From: CAZCPB01 sp964500365
GTDB lineage: Bacteria > Planctomycetota > Phycisphaerae > Phycisphaerales > UBA1924
Length of the DNA: 19,623 nt
Direction of reading: 5' to 3'
Assembly (NCBI GenBank): GCA_964500365.1
Contig: CAZCPB010000046.1
Coordinates: 1-19,623 of the forward strand
Part shown: positions 1-7,265 of the stretch, one piece after another
Layout of the letters: each line of letters opens with the position of its first letter
How positions within the stretch are numbered: the first letter of the stretch is position 1
Position numbers and translations under genes: made by a program
The notes under the pieces: generated by a model
Databases searched by the model: none
The model's input: only the letters and a program-made list of their open reading frames with translations
What the model was told of the DNA's origin: nothing

Positions 1-43
1 GCCGCGGCGCCGGTCTTGAGCACGCCGACCGCGCGGGCGACTA
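1..43 (-). pseudogene. Out-of-frame continuation of the HAMP/sensor gene, running off the window
   Basis: Past the stop at 41-43 the minus strand stays open to the window edge in another frame and reads IVARAVGVLKTGAAA. This resembles the second helix of HAMP linkers, where an Ala-Arg-Ala-Val run is common, and its codons end almost only in G or C. One extra base near 43-46 would join it to the upstream frame as ...GTSRE-IVARAVGVLK. I read it as the displaced rest of the sensor gene. It could instead be the beginning of a separate gene. The window ends too soon to decide. Confidence 0.4.
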
Positions 44-751
44 TTCCCGCGACGTTCCCTTCGCCTCGGGCACGGATGAGATCGGCTCGACCGATTCACG
101 CAGCGCGTTGAGCGGTCGCACGATGGCTCGGATGACCACGGCGCCGAGCGCGGCCGTGAGCAGGAGCGCCGCGGCGCCGACGGCGAGCATCCACCGGCGC
201 GACCGCGCCTGGGCGCGGAGGAGCTGCTCGCCGGCGTCGTTGGCCAGCCGAGCGTTCAGGGTGGTCCATTCCTGCAGGGCCTCGCGGAGACGGTCGCCAG
301 CCGGGATGATCTCCTTGAAGAGCTTCTGGATGGCCTCGTCGCGCTCGCCGCGCTGGACCTCGGCCAGCAGCGCATCGGCCTGCGCCGACCACGCGCCGTT
401 CAGCTCGCGGACCTCGCGGAACAGCCTGGCGTCCTCCCCGCCGGTGACGAGCCCCTGCTCATAGCGCTCGAACAGGTCGTGCAGCCCGTCCGCGTTGGCG
501 CTGAAGACCGCCCGTGCGGCGGCGCACTCGTCGGGATCGTTCGAAAGAAGACAGGAGCGAAGTCCGATGGACCGCTCGGCGTACGCCCGTGAGATCTGCT
601 GGAGCGTCGCGAGGCTCTCGATCTGCGTCTCCGCGACAAACCGCGTCTCGCGCTCGACGAACGCCGCGTGAACCTGGAAGTACACCACGATCACCGTGAT
701 GACGGCAAGCGGGACGGCGAGCAGAACGATGAGACGCCGGGAGATCTTCAT
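41..751 (-). CDS. Two-TM membrane sensor protein, apparently frameshifted within HAMP
   Basis: The predicted product has 236 residues. A transmembrane helix spans about residues 6-26, a mostly helical extracytoplasmic domain of about 155 residues follows (four-helix-bundle chemoreceptor or CHASE3-like in composition), a second helix lies near 187-208, and a HAMP-like start (IVRPLNALRES) comes next. The product then stops abruptly at TAG. Sensors of this layout normally go on into a kinase, cyclase or methyl-accepting domain, so the gene is probably broken or misread here. The only cysteines are C67 and C76, both extracytoplasmic. I chose the ATG at 751 because the membrane segment follows at once; an ATG at 796 directly abuts the upstream stop (TGAATG) and would add 15 Arg/Pro-rich residues. 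It is very likely co-transcribed with the VKOR fusion gene. The output domain is unknown. Confidence 0.65.
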   Translation of the reverse strand: MKISRRLIVLLAVPLAVITVIVVYFQVHAAFVERETRFVAETQIESLATLQQISRAYAERSIGLRSCLLSNDPDECAAARAVFSANADGLHDLFERYEQGLVTGGEDARLFREVRELNGAWSAQADALLAEVQRGERDEAIQKLFKEIIPAGDRLREALQEWTTLNARLANDAGEQLLRAQARSRRWMLAVGAAALLLTAALGAVVIRAIVRPLNALRESVEPISSVPEAKGTSRE

Positions 752-796
752 TCCTGGGCGCGGCCTGGGGCGTCGAAGCGTACGCAGTGCCCGCAT

Positions 797-2602
797 TCAT
801 TCGCCGGCGGCCGCCCGGTCCACGATCGCACCCAGCACCGGCAGCCCCTGGTACGTCCACCGGGGAACGCGCCGCTCGTTGACGAAGATCAAGGGCACCT
901 CGGTCACGCCCACCGCCTCCGCCGCGCGGCAGTCGGCCAGGATGCGCCCCGCGATCTCGGGGGCCGCCGAGGCTTCGGCGAGCGAGGTGAACTCGACGCC
1001 CAGGGGGCGCAGCGCGCCCATGAACCCGTGGTCGGTGAACTTGCGCTGGTTGGCGAAGAGCCACTCGTGCGCCGCCCAGAAGGCCCCGTCGCCGCCCGCG
1101 CTCCCCGCGGCCTCCGCCGCGGCCGCCATGCGGCACGCCAGGGGGTGCGGCGCCACGCGCGCGATCGGGTTGCACGATGGGTTCAAGGGAAAGTGGCGGA
1201 ACTGGTAGCTGGCATCGGAGCGCCCCGCGACGATCCCCCGCAGAAGCGAATCGGCCTCCGCGCAGTTGGGCTCCTGGTAATCCCCGAAGAGCACCACGCG
1301 GACTTTCGCGCCGTCGCTGCCCCGCACCCACGGGCGCGGCCCGGGCGGAAGGCTCGCGCGGGGCTGCTCCAGCCAGTCGTTCACGAGCTTGTCGAGCGCG
1401 CCCGGCGGCACGTCCATCGCGGCTTCGGCTTGGGGAGCGCTCGCCGCGGCGTCGGCAGCGCGCCGGAGCGCATCGGGCGCGCTCCAGCCGCGGAGTTCGA
1501 CGCCGTTGATGAAGATCATGGGCGTGGTGCCCAGGCCGACGCCGAAGGCCTCATCGATGTCGCCGCTGATCGGCGCCAGCGCGCGGTCCGACATCATCTC
1601 CGCCAGGAAGCGCTCGGGATCGAACCCGAGCGCCGGCAGCGCCGCGCGAAGATCGGCCTCTCCGAACGCCCCGGCGCGATCGAAGAGCCATCGGTGCATC
1701 CGCCAGAACCCCTCGGGCCCGGCGAGCAGACCCGCGGCCTCGGCCGCCCGTGCCGCGCGGCAGGCGTTGGGGTGCAGGGTGCGGCCCGCGCGCGGGTTGC
1801 AGTCGGTGCAGAACGGGAAATGGCGGATCGTCACCGACACGTCGCTCCGCTCCGCGAGCAACGCCTCGATCCGCGACTCCACGAGGCGGCAGTCCGGGCA
1901 CTGATAGTCGGTGAAGACGACCACCCGGACCCGGGCGTTCTCCGGCCCGGCGCGGTAGCGCCCGGCGAGACGTCCCGGGCGCGATGCGGTTTCGGTCGGC
2001 TCGCTCAGGCGCGCCGCGGACTCGGCCAGTTCGCGCTCGGCCGTCGTGGCGGCGTGCCGGCGGGTGCGTGCATCGAGCAGCGTGAGCGAGCCCGCCACAA
2101 CCAGGGCCACCGCCGCGAAGGAGATCAGCGAAGGCGTAGCGCGCAGTCCCGTCCGCGACCGTTCGCCCTGCCGCTCAGCGATCAGCCAGGCCCCGAGGTT
2201 GGCGACGTGAGCGCCGATGCAGTAGAAGCACCACAGCCCTTCGCCGATCGCAACCACCAGAAAAAAAACCGACGCGGCGACCCCGACCCGGGCCAGAGCC
2301 CGGGTCGCCGGACTGACGACCCCGCGCCCGCCCGCCCAAGCCGCCGCGAGGCCGAAGAAAAACGCCGCGCCCAAGTACGACACCGGCCACCCCGACCCCG
2401 GGAGAGTTCCCCATCTGCTCGCCGCGGCCTGCGCGCAGGGACTCCCCGGGCCGCACCCCGGAACGGCGACGCCGGCGGCGTGGCGGAGGGAGAGTTGGAG
2501 CGAAAGGCCCCCCGCCAGCAGCAACAGCGCGATTCCAAGCCACCCCAGGGACGCCGGGGGACGTTCGGGAGTTCGACCGGGATTTGGCTTGGTATGCGGC
2601 AC
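797..2602 (-). CDS. VKOR-DsbA-DsbA fusion, disulfide bond-forming protein
   Basis: The product has 601 residues. Residues 20-175 form a bacterial vitamin K epoxide reductase domain with several membrane helices, a loop cysteine pair (C50, C56) and the membrane active-site pair C125/C128 in WCFYC. Two DsbA-like thioredoxin domains follow. Domain 1 (about 215-385) has CPDC at 235-238 and a Thr-cis-Pro at 360-361. Domain 2 (about 425-598) has EPNC at 444-447, so the first catalytic cysteine is replaced by Glu, while the cis-Pro (VP, 569-570) remains. Both carry an extra pair, C268/C281 and C477/C490, in a shared CNP...HP.AC pattern. In the family, VKOR reoxidises DsbA using quinone, driving disulfide formation outside the cytoplasm; the fusion suggests direct relay. 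The start is GTG at 2602 with no clear Shine-Dalgarno; a promoter lies 34-61 bases upstream. The sensor gene follows with no gap. Confidence 0.88.
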   Translation of the reverse strand: MPHTKPNPGRTPERPPASLGWLGIALLLLAGGLSLQLSLRHAAGVAVPGCGPGSPCAQAAASRWGTLPGSGWPVSYLGAAFFFGLAAAWAGGRGVVSPATRALARVGVAASVFFLVVAIGEGLWCFYCIGAHVANLGAWLIAERQGERSRTGLRATPSLISFAAVALVVAGSLTLLDARTRRHAATTAERELAESAARLSEPTETASRPGRLAGRYRAGPENARVRVVVFTDYQCPDCRLVESRIEALLAERSDVSVTIRHFPFCTDCNPRAGRTLHPNACRAARAAEAAGLLAGPEGFWRMHRWLFDRAGAFGEADLRAALPALGFDPERFLAEMMSDRALAPISGDIDEAFGVGLGTTPMIFINGVELRGWSAPDALRRAADAAASAPQAEAAMDVPPGALDKLVNDWLEQPRASLPPGPRPWVRGSDGAKVRVVLFGDYQEPNCAEADSLLRGIVAGRSDASYQFRHFPLNPSCNPIARVAPHPLACRMAAAAEAAGSAGGDGAFWAAHEWLFANQRKFTDHGFMGALRPLGVEFTSLAEASAAPEIAGRILADCRAAEAVGVTEVPLIFVNERRVPRWTYQGLPVLGAIVDRAAAGE

Positions 2603-2635
2603 AGAGTCACGCGCGGGGGGTCAGGGCGGTGCCGC

Positions 2636-2663
2636 AGAATAGCCTTTGATTTTGGTCTGTCGG
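2636..2663 (-). promoter_or_regulatory. Candidate sigma-70-type promoter of the VKOR fusion gene
   Basis: Read on the minus strand, CCGACA (2663-2658) and TATTCT (2641-2636) are separated by 16 bases, each matching four of six consensus positions. The stretch is AT-rich compared with its surroundings. It would leave a leader of roughly 30 bases before the GTG at 2602. Confidence 0.45.
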
Positions 2664-2695
2664 TGGAAGGCGCTTTTTGGTACCTTGGCGGTAAC

Positions 2696-2725
2696 CTCCG
2701 TCCGCAGCACCCCGTACAGACGGAG
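2696..2725 (+). promoter_or_regulatory. Inverted repeat in the divergent intergenic region
   Basis: CTCCGTC at 2696-2702 is repeated inverted as GACGGAG at 2719-2725, with 16 bases between. It sits between the divergent VKOR and dockerin-protein genes and ends 24 bases before the Shine-Dalgarno of the latter. It could be an operator or a leader hairpin; no regulator is identifiable. Confidence 0.3.
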
Positions 2726-2749
2726 TAAACCAGCGCCACGCATTGAATG

Positions 2750-2756
2750 AGGAAGG
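2750..2756 (+). promoter_or_regulatory. Ribosome binding site fixing the start at 2761
   Basis: AGGAAGG stands four bases before ATG 2761. An in-frame TTG at 2743 lies upstream of this site and is therefore rejected as the start. Confidence 0.75.
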
Positions 2757-2760
2757 CATC

Positions 2761-4389
2761 ATGCGCCGAGTCAGGGCCGAACGACATCGATCGAGCATGG
2801 GGTCGTCTTGGAACCGCGGGTCGATCTGGGCCCCGCTTCTGGGGCTGATTGCGGGTGCCGGCGCGTTGGCCATGGGCGCTGCGCGCCCCGGCGAGGACCC
2901 GCCCAGCGCGATCGAGGTGCCGGCGACCGCCTCTCCGATTCTTGAGGCGGCGATGACCGTCCCCGGCGGCGACCGGAAGATCGAGCTTCCGGTGACGTTG
3001 ACGGACATCCCCGTGATGCACGTCGGACCCCACGGCCCGGTCGAGCCGGGCTTCGGCACCCGGGCGCGGTGCAACGTCCTTTCGACGCACACCGACGCGA
3101 GCTTTACCGGCGGCAGCTACGTCGTGCAGGCGGGCTTCGCGGAGCAGGAGATCTTCGCGCAGTCGCACGTGCTGATGGCCTCGGACTTCCCGATCAAGAT
3201 CAACCTGACCGAGGCGATCTTCGCGGCCTCCAACGCCACGCAGCCGACCACGACGCACTGGTCGATCCTCTTCTGGAGCGGCACGCCCAACACCGGGACG
3301 CTGGTCGCGTCGTTCTCCTCCGATGACGTCATCCTGCCTCACATCCGCCTGGGTGTCGGGACCAACGGCGTGAACGTGAACTTCTCGGTCGACCCCGGGG
3401 ACCCCGAGCAGATCATCATTAACAACAACGGCTCGAACACCTTCACGGTCGGCTGGCGCATCGACCACCACAACCAGCAGACGCAGAACCCCTGCTTCGT
3501 CTCCCCGCCGGCGTGCTGCAATGCCTTCCCGACGACGGACGTGTCGGGCCTGGCCATTTCGGGCGGGAACTGGCTCTTCGGCGTCAACTGCGGTCCCTTC
3601 GGATGCCCGGCCAACGGCGGGTGGTCAAACTTCGCCTCGCTCCCGGCGTTCTGCCGCCCCAGCGGCGACACGGTGCAGCGGGTTTCGTGGTCGAGCGTGA
3701 CGTGCCAGCCGGGGGTGGGCCCCTGCTGCCTGCCGAGCGGTGCGTGCGAGGTGATGACGACGAACGACTGCTCGCTCGCGGGCGGGACGTACCAGGGCGA
3801 TGGTTCGTCGTGCGCGGGGGTCAACTGCCCCGTGCCGCGCGGCGCGTGCTGCTTCACCAACGGGTTCTGCATCAACAACCTGAGCGACAACGACTGCGCG
3901 GGCGCCGGCGGGTCGTGGCTGGGCGCCGACACCTCGTGCAACGGCAGCCAGTGCCCGACGGGCGCGTGCTGCCTTCCCAACGGCGCCTGCGTCGACAACG
4001 TGACGTCGATCTTCTGCGCCAGCCAGGGCGGCGACTTCAAGGGCCTGGGCTCGCTCTGCTCGCAGCAGAACTGCCCGCAGCCGACCGGCGCGTGCTGCCT
4101 TCTCAACGGGTTCTGCCTCGTCCTCACGGCCCCCGAATGCCAGGGCATCGAGGGGGCGGCGTGGAAGGGCGCCTCGACGACCTGCGCCGACATCGACATG
4201 GACGGGCGGCCCGACGCGTGCCCCTGCCTCGCCGATTACGACACCAACCAGTTCGTCAACGGCGACGATTTCGATCTCTTCGTCGCCGACTTCGAGCTCG
4301 GCCTGCCCGCGGCGGACGTGGACCGCAACTCGTTCGTGACCGGCGACGATTTCGACCTGTTCGTGGCGCACTTCGAGACCGGCTGCTAG
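2761..4389 (+). CDS. Secreted cysteine-rich repeat protein with GC-type dockerin-like C-terminus
   Basis: The product has 542 residues. A basic N-terminus and a hydrophobic stretch at about 22-40 indicate export. Residues 100-315 form a domain I do not recognise; it holds several cysteines, including a CC at 252-253. Residues 320-475 contain four cysteine-rich repeats of the pattern G(A/P)CC.(P/N).G.C.......C...GG.(Y/W/F).G....C....CP. Residues 486-542 are dockerin-like: two calcium-loop segments (DYDTNQFVNGDDFDLFV and DVDRNSFVTGDDFDLFV), with the protein ending in Gly-Cys. In planctomycetes such tails sit on exported proteins and are thought to be anchoring or docking signals. Many disulfides are expected, which fits the disulfide-forming enzyme encoded divergently next door, though that link is inference. 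The start follows a clear Shine-Dalgarno. The substrate or partner is unknown. Confidence 0.85.
   Translation: MRRVRAERHRSSMGSSWNRGSIWAPLLGLIAGAGALAMGAARPGEDPPSAIEVPATASPILEAAMTVPGGDRKIELPVTLTDIPVMHVGPHGPVEPGFGTRARCNVLSTHTDASFTGGSYVVQAGFAEQEIFAQSHVLMASDFPIKINLTEAIFAASNATQPTTTHWSILFWSGTPNTGTLVASFSSDDVILPHIRLGVGTNGVNVNFSVDPGDPEQIIINNNGSNTFTVGWRIDHHNQQTQNPCFVSPPACCNAFPTTDVSGLAISGGNWLFGVNCGPFGCPANGGWSNFASLPAFCRPSGDTVQRVSWSSVTCQPGVGPCCLPSGACEVMTTNDCSLAGGTYQGDGSSCAGVNCPVPRGACCFTNGFCINNLSDNDCAGAGGSWLGADTSCNGSQCPTGACCLPNGACVDNVTSIFCASQGGDFKGLGSLCSQQNCPQPTGACCLLNGFCLVLTAPECQGIEGAAWKGASTTCADIDMDGRPDACPCLADYDTNQFVNGDDFDLFVADFELGLPAADVDRNSFVTGDDFDLFVAHFETGC
3718..4185 (+). repeat. Four tandem cysteine-rich protein repeats (about 40 residues each)
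   Basis: Units begin at about residues 320, 361, 401 and 443 of the dockerin protein. Each has CC, then C after five or so residues, a further C about 8-9 on, a Gly-rich turn and a closing C....C. The fourth unit lacks the final CP and runs into the dockerin linker. Spacing varies slightly, so they are diverged and not recent copies. Confidence 0.8.
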
Positions 4390-4407
4390 GCTCGGACGCG
4401 TTGCCGA

Positions 4408-4413
4408 TACGAT
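4408..4413 (+). promoter_or_regulatory. TANNNT box (TACGAT) seven bases before the permease start
   Basis: TACGAT is followed by seven bases and then ATG 4421, with no Shine-Dalgarno between. This is the arrangement of a -10 element of a leaderless transcript. No convincing -35 is seen. Confidence 0.45.
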
Positions 4414-4420
4414 CACCGCG

Positions 4421-5221
4421 ATGGATACCGCGACGGCCTACGCCGTGGTGTGCGCCGTCGCGCTCGTCGTTGCGGCGGCAACCCTCTTCAGCGGCTTCGG
4501 GCTGGGCACCCTGCTCATGCCCGCGTTCGCGCTCTTCTTCCCGGTCGAGATCGCCGTCGCCGCAACCGCCGTTGTTCACCTGGCCAACAACATCTTCAAG
4601 CTCACGCTCATCGGACGTTGGGCGCGATGGAGCACCGTCGCGTGGTTCGGCGGGGCCTCGGCGGTCGGCGCCATGGCGGGGGCGTGGGCGCTCACGGCGC
4701 TGACGGCCGGGGCGACGCTCGCGGAGTACGGCCTGGCCGGGCGCACCTGCCGCGTGACGGTGCTGGGGCTCGTGGTCGGCTCGCTGGTGCTGGTCTTCGG
4801 AGCGCTGGAGTTCTCGGCGCGCCTCGAGCGCGTGAACATTCCGGCGCGCCTGGTTCCCGTGGGCGGGCTGCTGTCGGGGTTCTTCGGCGGCCTGAGCGGG
4901 CACCAGGGCGCTCTGCGTTCGGCCTTCCTTCAGCGTGCGGGGCTGACGAAGGAGCAGCTCGTCGGCACGCGCGCGGCGTGCGCCGTCATCGTGGACCTGG
5001 CCCGCCTCGTCGTCTACGGCGTCACGTTCCTTGCCGCGGACTGGGCGAAGCTGCGAGAGGGCGGGGGGCTCGGCCTGGTCGTCGCGGCGAGCCTCGCGGC
5101 GTTCGCGGGCACCGCGGCCGGGGCACGGCTGGTCAAATCGGTCACGCTCGAGTTCGTGCGGCGGTTCGTCGGCGCGGCCTTGCTCCTTGTCGGCGCGGCC
5201 ATGATCGCTGGGATCATCTGA
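4421..5221 (+). CDS. TauE/SafE family membrane permease
   Basis: The product has 266 residues, almost entirely hydrophobic, with about seven or eight membrane helices, a usual size for this family. The two half-repeats typical of the family are visible: LFSGFGLGTLLMP near residues 22-34 and LLSGFFGGLSGHQGALRS near 149-166. Family members export sulfite, sulfoacetate or related anions across the inner membrane; the actual substrate cannot be told from sequence. No sulfur-metabolism gene lies nearby, so context gives no help. It begins 31 bases after the dockerin gene but has its own TANNNT box, so it is probably transcribed separately. The ATG at 4421 gives a normal N-terminal helix. Confidence 0.85.
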   Translation: MDTATAYAVVCAVALVVAAATLFSGFGLGTLLMPAFALFFPVEIAVAATAVVHLANNIFKLTLIGRWARWSTVAWFGGASAVGAMAGAWALTALTAGATLAEYGLAGRTCRVTVLGLVVGSLVLVFGALEFSARLERVNIPARLVPVGGLLSGFFGGLSGHQGALRSAFLQRAGLTKEQLVGTRAACAVIVDLARLVVYGVTFLAADWAKLREGGGLGLVVAASLAAFAGTAAGARLVKSVTLEFVRRFVGAALLLVGAAMIAGII

Positions 5222-5263
5222 AAGCACGGGGCCAGCCCGCGGACCGATCCGCGCGCGATGCGG

Positions 5264-5269
5264 TAGCAT
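5264..5269 (+). promoter_or_regulatory. TANNNT box (TAGCAT) upstream of the 94-residue protein
   Basis: TAGCAT lies 59 bases before ATG 5329. Because this gene has a good Shine-Dalgarno, a leader of about 50 bases starting shortly after this box is reasonable. It matches the boxes found at other starts in the window. Confidence 0.3.
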
Positions 5270-5328
5270 GCGCCCGGCCCCGTGCCGCGGGCGCGGGGCG
5301 GGGGGTTCGCACCAAGAGGAGTTCGAAC

Positions 5329-5613
5329 ATGGAACGTCGCGGCATTCGTGATCAGGTCCCGGCGCTGCTGCTGGGCGGGGCGCTCGTACTGGCCGGCTTC
5401 ATGGCGGGGGGGGGGGGGCGGGGCGATTCAGGGCGTGCGATCGCCGCCGCGGGCGTGGGCGCGGCGCTCGACGAGCTGCCCTCGGCCTATGGCGTGCCCA
5501 ACGGCGGGTTTGCGGTCGTCGCGGGCGCCAACGGCAAGTACTTCTTCGTGAACGAGGACGCCAAGGTCCGCGCTCTCTCGACCGACGGCGGCGAGATCCT
5601 GACCTGGAAGTGA
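5329..5613 (+). CDS. Small membrane-anchored or exported protein, unknown function
   Basis: The product has 94 residues. The start is supported by AAGAGGAG at 5314-5321, seven bases before the ATG. Residues 10-26 form a hydrophobic signal or anchor helix, followed by a glycine run encoded by 13 consecutive G. The C-terminal half (YGVPNGGFAVVAGANGKYFFV then NEDAKVRALSTDGGEILTWK) looks like alternating short beta strands. I do not recognise the family. The frame is sound on both sides of the G run, which supports a real gene. gatB begins 33 bases downstream with its own TANNNT box, so operon membership is not implied. Confidence 0.65.
   Translation: MERRGIRDQVPALLLGGALVLAGFMAGGGGRGDSGRAIAAAGVGAALDELPSAYGVPNGGFAVVAGANGKYFFVNEDAKVRALSTDGGEILTWK
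5406..5418 (+). repeat. Homopolymer run of 13 G inside a coding region
   Basis: Thirteen consecutive G encode the glycine stretch just after the signal/anchor helix. Such tracts are prone to slippage in cells and to miscounting in sequencing; one base more or fewer would break the protein. Confidence 0.9.
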
Positions 5614-5634
5614 CGGCCCCGCCCGCCCCGGCTC

Positions 5635-5640
5635 TACCAT
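5635..5640 (+). promoter_or_regulatory. TANNNT box (TACCAT) six bases before gatB
   Basis: TACCAT is followed by six bases and ATG 5647. There is no Shine-Dalgarno between the two, consistent with leaderless initiation at gatB. Confidence 0.5.
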
Positions 5641-5646
5641 GCCCCC

Positions 5647-7200
5647 ATGCAGGCCGCGATCAAGTCGGTGAAGCTCGTGGTGGGGCTCGAGGTCCACGTC
5701 GAACTGGCGACGCGCAGCAAGATGTTCTGCCGCGCCCCCAGCCCGGCGCACCCGGACTACGCCGACGCCGCGCCAAACTCCCTGATCGACCCCGTCGTGC
5801 TGGCGCTCCCCGGGGCCTTGCCGGTGATGAACCGCGCGGCGGTTGAGATGGCGATGATGGTCGGCCTCGCCCTCAACTGCCAGGTCGCCCGCCAGACCAA
5901 GTGGGACCGCAAGAGCTATTTCTACCCCGACCTTCCCAAGAGCTACCAGATCAGCCAGTACGACCTGCCCCTGTGCTTCGACGGCTCCGTCGAGTTGTCG
6001 GGGACGGACGACGACGGCTTCCCCGACCCCGCGCGTCCTGCCAAGCGCATCGGGATCATCCGCGCCCACCTCGAGGAGGACGCCGGCAAGCTCCTGCACG
6101 AGGCCCCCGGCGGGCACGCGATCGACCATTCAATCGTGGACCTGAACCGCGCGGGCACGCCCCTGCTCGAGATCGTGACGCAGCCGGACTTTTCGTCGGC
6201 GGAAGAGGCGGTGCTCTTCGCGCGGACGCTGCGGAACATCTGCCGCTTCCTCGGCGTGACCGAGGGGGTGATGCAGAAGGGGCACATGCGCTTCGAGCCC
6301 AACATCAACTGCCACCTCACGCTCGAGGACGGCCACCTCGTGAAGACGCCCATCGTCGAGATCAAGAACCTCAACAGCTTCAAGGCACTCAAGGGCGCCA
6401 TCGACTTCGAGCTCGCCGACCAGCCGCGACGTTGGGAGGAGGACCGGCGGGTCATGGGGCGCGGCACGAAAGTCACGCGCGGCTGGGACGACGCCTGTGG
6501 TGTCACCGTCGTGCAGCGCGAAAAGGAAGACGCCCACGACTACCGATACTTCCCCGACCCCGACCTCGTCCCCGTCGTCGTGAGCGACGAATGGCGCGAG
6601 CGTGTGAAGGCGAGGGTGCCCGAACTCCCCGACGCGCGGCTGAAACGCTACATGAAGGACCACGACCTGGAGGCCAAGGAAGCCGCGACGCTCGTCGAGG
6701 AGCGCGACACCTGCCTGTTCTTCGAGAGCGTGACCGATGCGCTGGTCGAGCTGGAGTCGGTCGAGCGCTCGCGGGCCGGGCGCCTGGCCGCCAACTTCTT
6801 GCTCCAGTCGGGCGCCAAGCGCGCCAACGAGCGCGGCGTGATGGTGCACGAACTCGGGATCGGCGCCCGGCACGTCGCCGCGATCGCCGGGCTCCGCGAG
6901 GCCGGCACCGTCAGCGCCCAGCACGCCGACGAGCTCTTCGGGCTTTTCTGCGATGCGTCGATGCACGCCCGTGCGCCCGCGGAGGTCGCCGCCGAGCGCG
7001 GCATGGCGATCGTCCGCGACGACGCCGCGCTCGACCGCTGGTGCGACCAGGCGATCGCGGCCCAGGAAAAGAGCGCGGCCGATGTCCGCGCCGGCAAGAC
7101 CGCCGCGGTCGGGCGGCTGGTCGGCGAGGTCATGAAGCTCTCGGGCGGCACGGCGGACGCCAAGGCGGTGCGCGAGCGGTTGCTCGAAAAGCTGAAATGA
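5647..7200 (+). CDS. gatB: Aspartyl/glutamyl-tRNA(Asn/Gln) amidotransferase subunit B
   Basis: The product has 517 residues, slightly long for GatB (usually about 475-500). It opens with the family signature GLEVHVEL (13-20) and contains the very conserved KSYFYPDLPKSYQISQYD block (about 92-109), the cradle-domain DLNRAGTPLLEIVT segment and the KNLNSF motif. The C-terminal third is the helical GatB/YqeY tail that touches tRNA. GatB works with GatA and GatC in the cytoplasm, phosphorylating and then amidating Glu-tRNA(Gln) or Asp-tRNA(Asn). Neither gatA nor gatC is in the window, so the subunits are not encoded together on this stretch. The start at 5647 places the signature at the normal distance. 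Confidence 0.97.
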   Translation: MQAAIKSVKLVVGLEVHVELATRSKMFCRAPSPAHPDYADAAPNSLIDPVVLALPGALPVMNRAAVEMAMMVGLALNCQVARQTKWDRKSYFYPDLPKSYQISQYDLPLCFDGSVELSGTDDDGFPDPARPAKRIGIIRAHLEEDAGKLLHEAPGGHAIDHSIVDLNRAGTPLLEIVTQPDFSSAEEAVLFARTLRNICRFLGVTEGVMQKGHMRFEPNINCHLTLEDGHLVKTPIVEIKNLNSFKALKGAIDFELADQPRRWEEDRRVMGRGTKVTRGWDDACGVTVVQREKEDAHDYRYFPDPDLVPVVVSDEWRERVKARVPELPDARLKRYMKDHDLEAKEAATLVEERDTCLFFESVTDALVELESVERSRAGRLAANFLLQSGAKRANERGVMVHELGIGARHVAAIAGLREAGTVSAQHADELFGLFCDASMHARAPAEVAAERGMAIVRDDAALDRWCDQAIAAQEKSAADVRAGKTAAVGRLVGEVMKLSGGTADAKAVRERLLEKLK

Positions 7201-7216
7201 TGTGACAGTTTTCACA
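7201..7216 (+). promoter_or_regulatory. CRP/FNR-type operator-like palindrome TGTGA-N6-TCACA
   Basis: The two half-sites are TGTGA (7201-7205) and TCACA (7212-7216), with a six-base spacer, identical to the core consensus of the CRP family. It starts on the base after the gatB stop. Its centre lies about 63 bases upstream of the kinase start. It may also form a weak five-pair hairpin. Confidence 0.5.
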
Positions 7217-7259
7217 CGGGCACGCCCCAAGCAGGGGCGGTCTTGGCGCTCGGCCGCGT

Positions 7260-7265
7260 TATGCT
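7260..7265 (+). promoter_or_regulatory. TANNNT box (TATGCT) six bases before the kinase start
   Basis: TATGCT, then six bases, then ATG 7272. There is no Shine-Dalgarno. Same geometry as gatB, so a leaderless transcript is likely. Confidence 0.5.

Noticed and set aside
2681..2693. TACC-TTGGC-GGTA small inverted repeat and TACCTT box before the dockerin gene
   Set aside because: Only four pairs, and no -35 at a proper distance; not enough to call a promoter for the dockerin gene.
668..2728. Long plus-strand open frame antisense to the VKOR fusion
   Set aside because: Its product is Arg/Pro/Ala-rich with no domain signature, while the minus strand encodes a clear multi-domain protein. Long antisense frames are expected at this GC content.
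4450..5328. Long frame overlapping TauE that runs into the small protein
   Set aside because: The overlapping part is Arg-rich out-of-frame sequence of the permease; only the part from ATG 5329 with its Shine-Dalgarno is credible.
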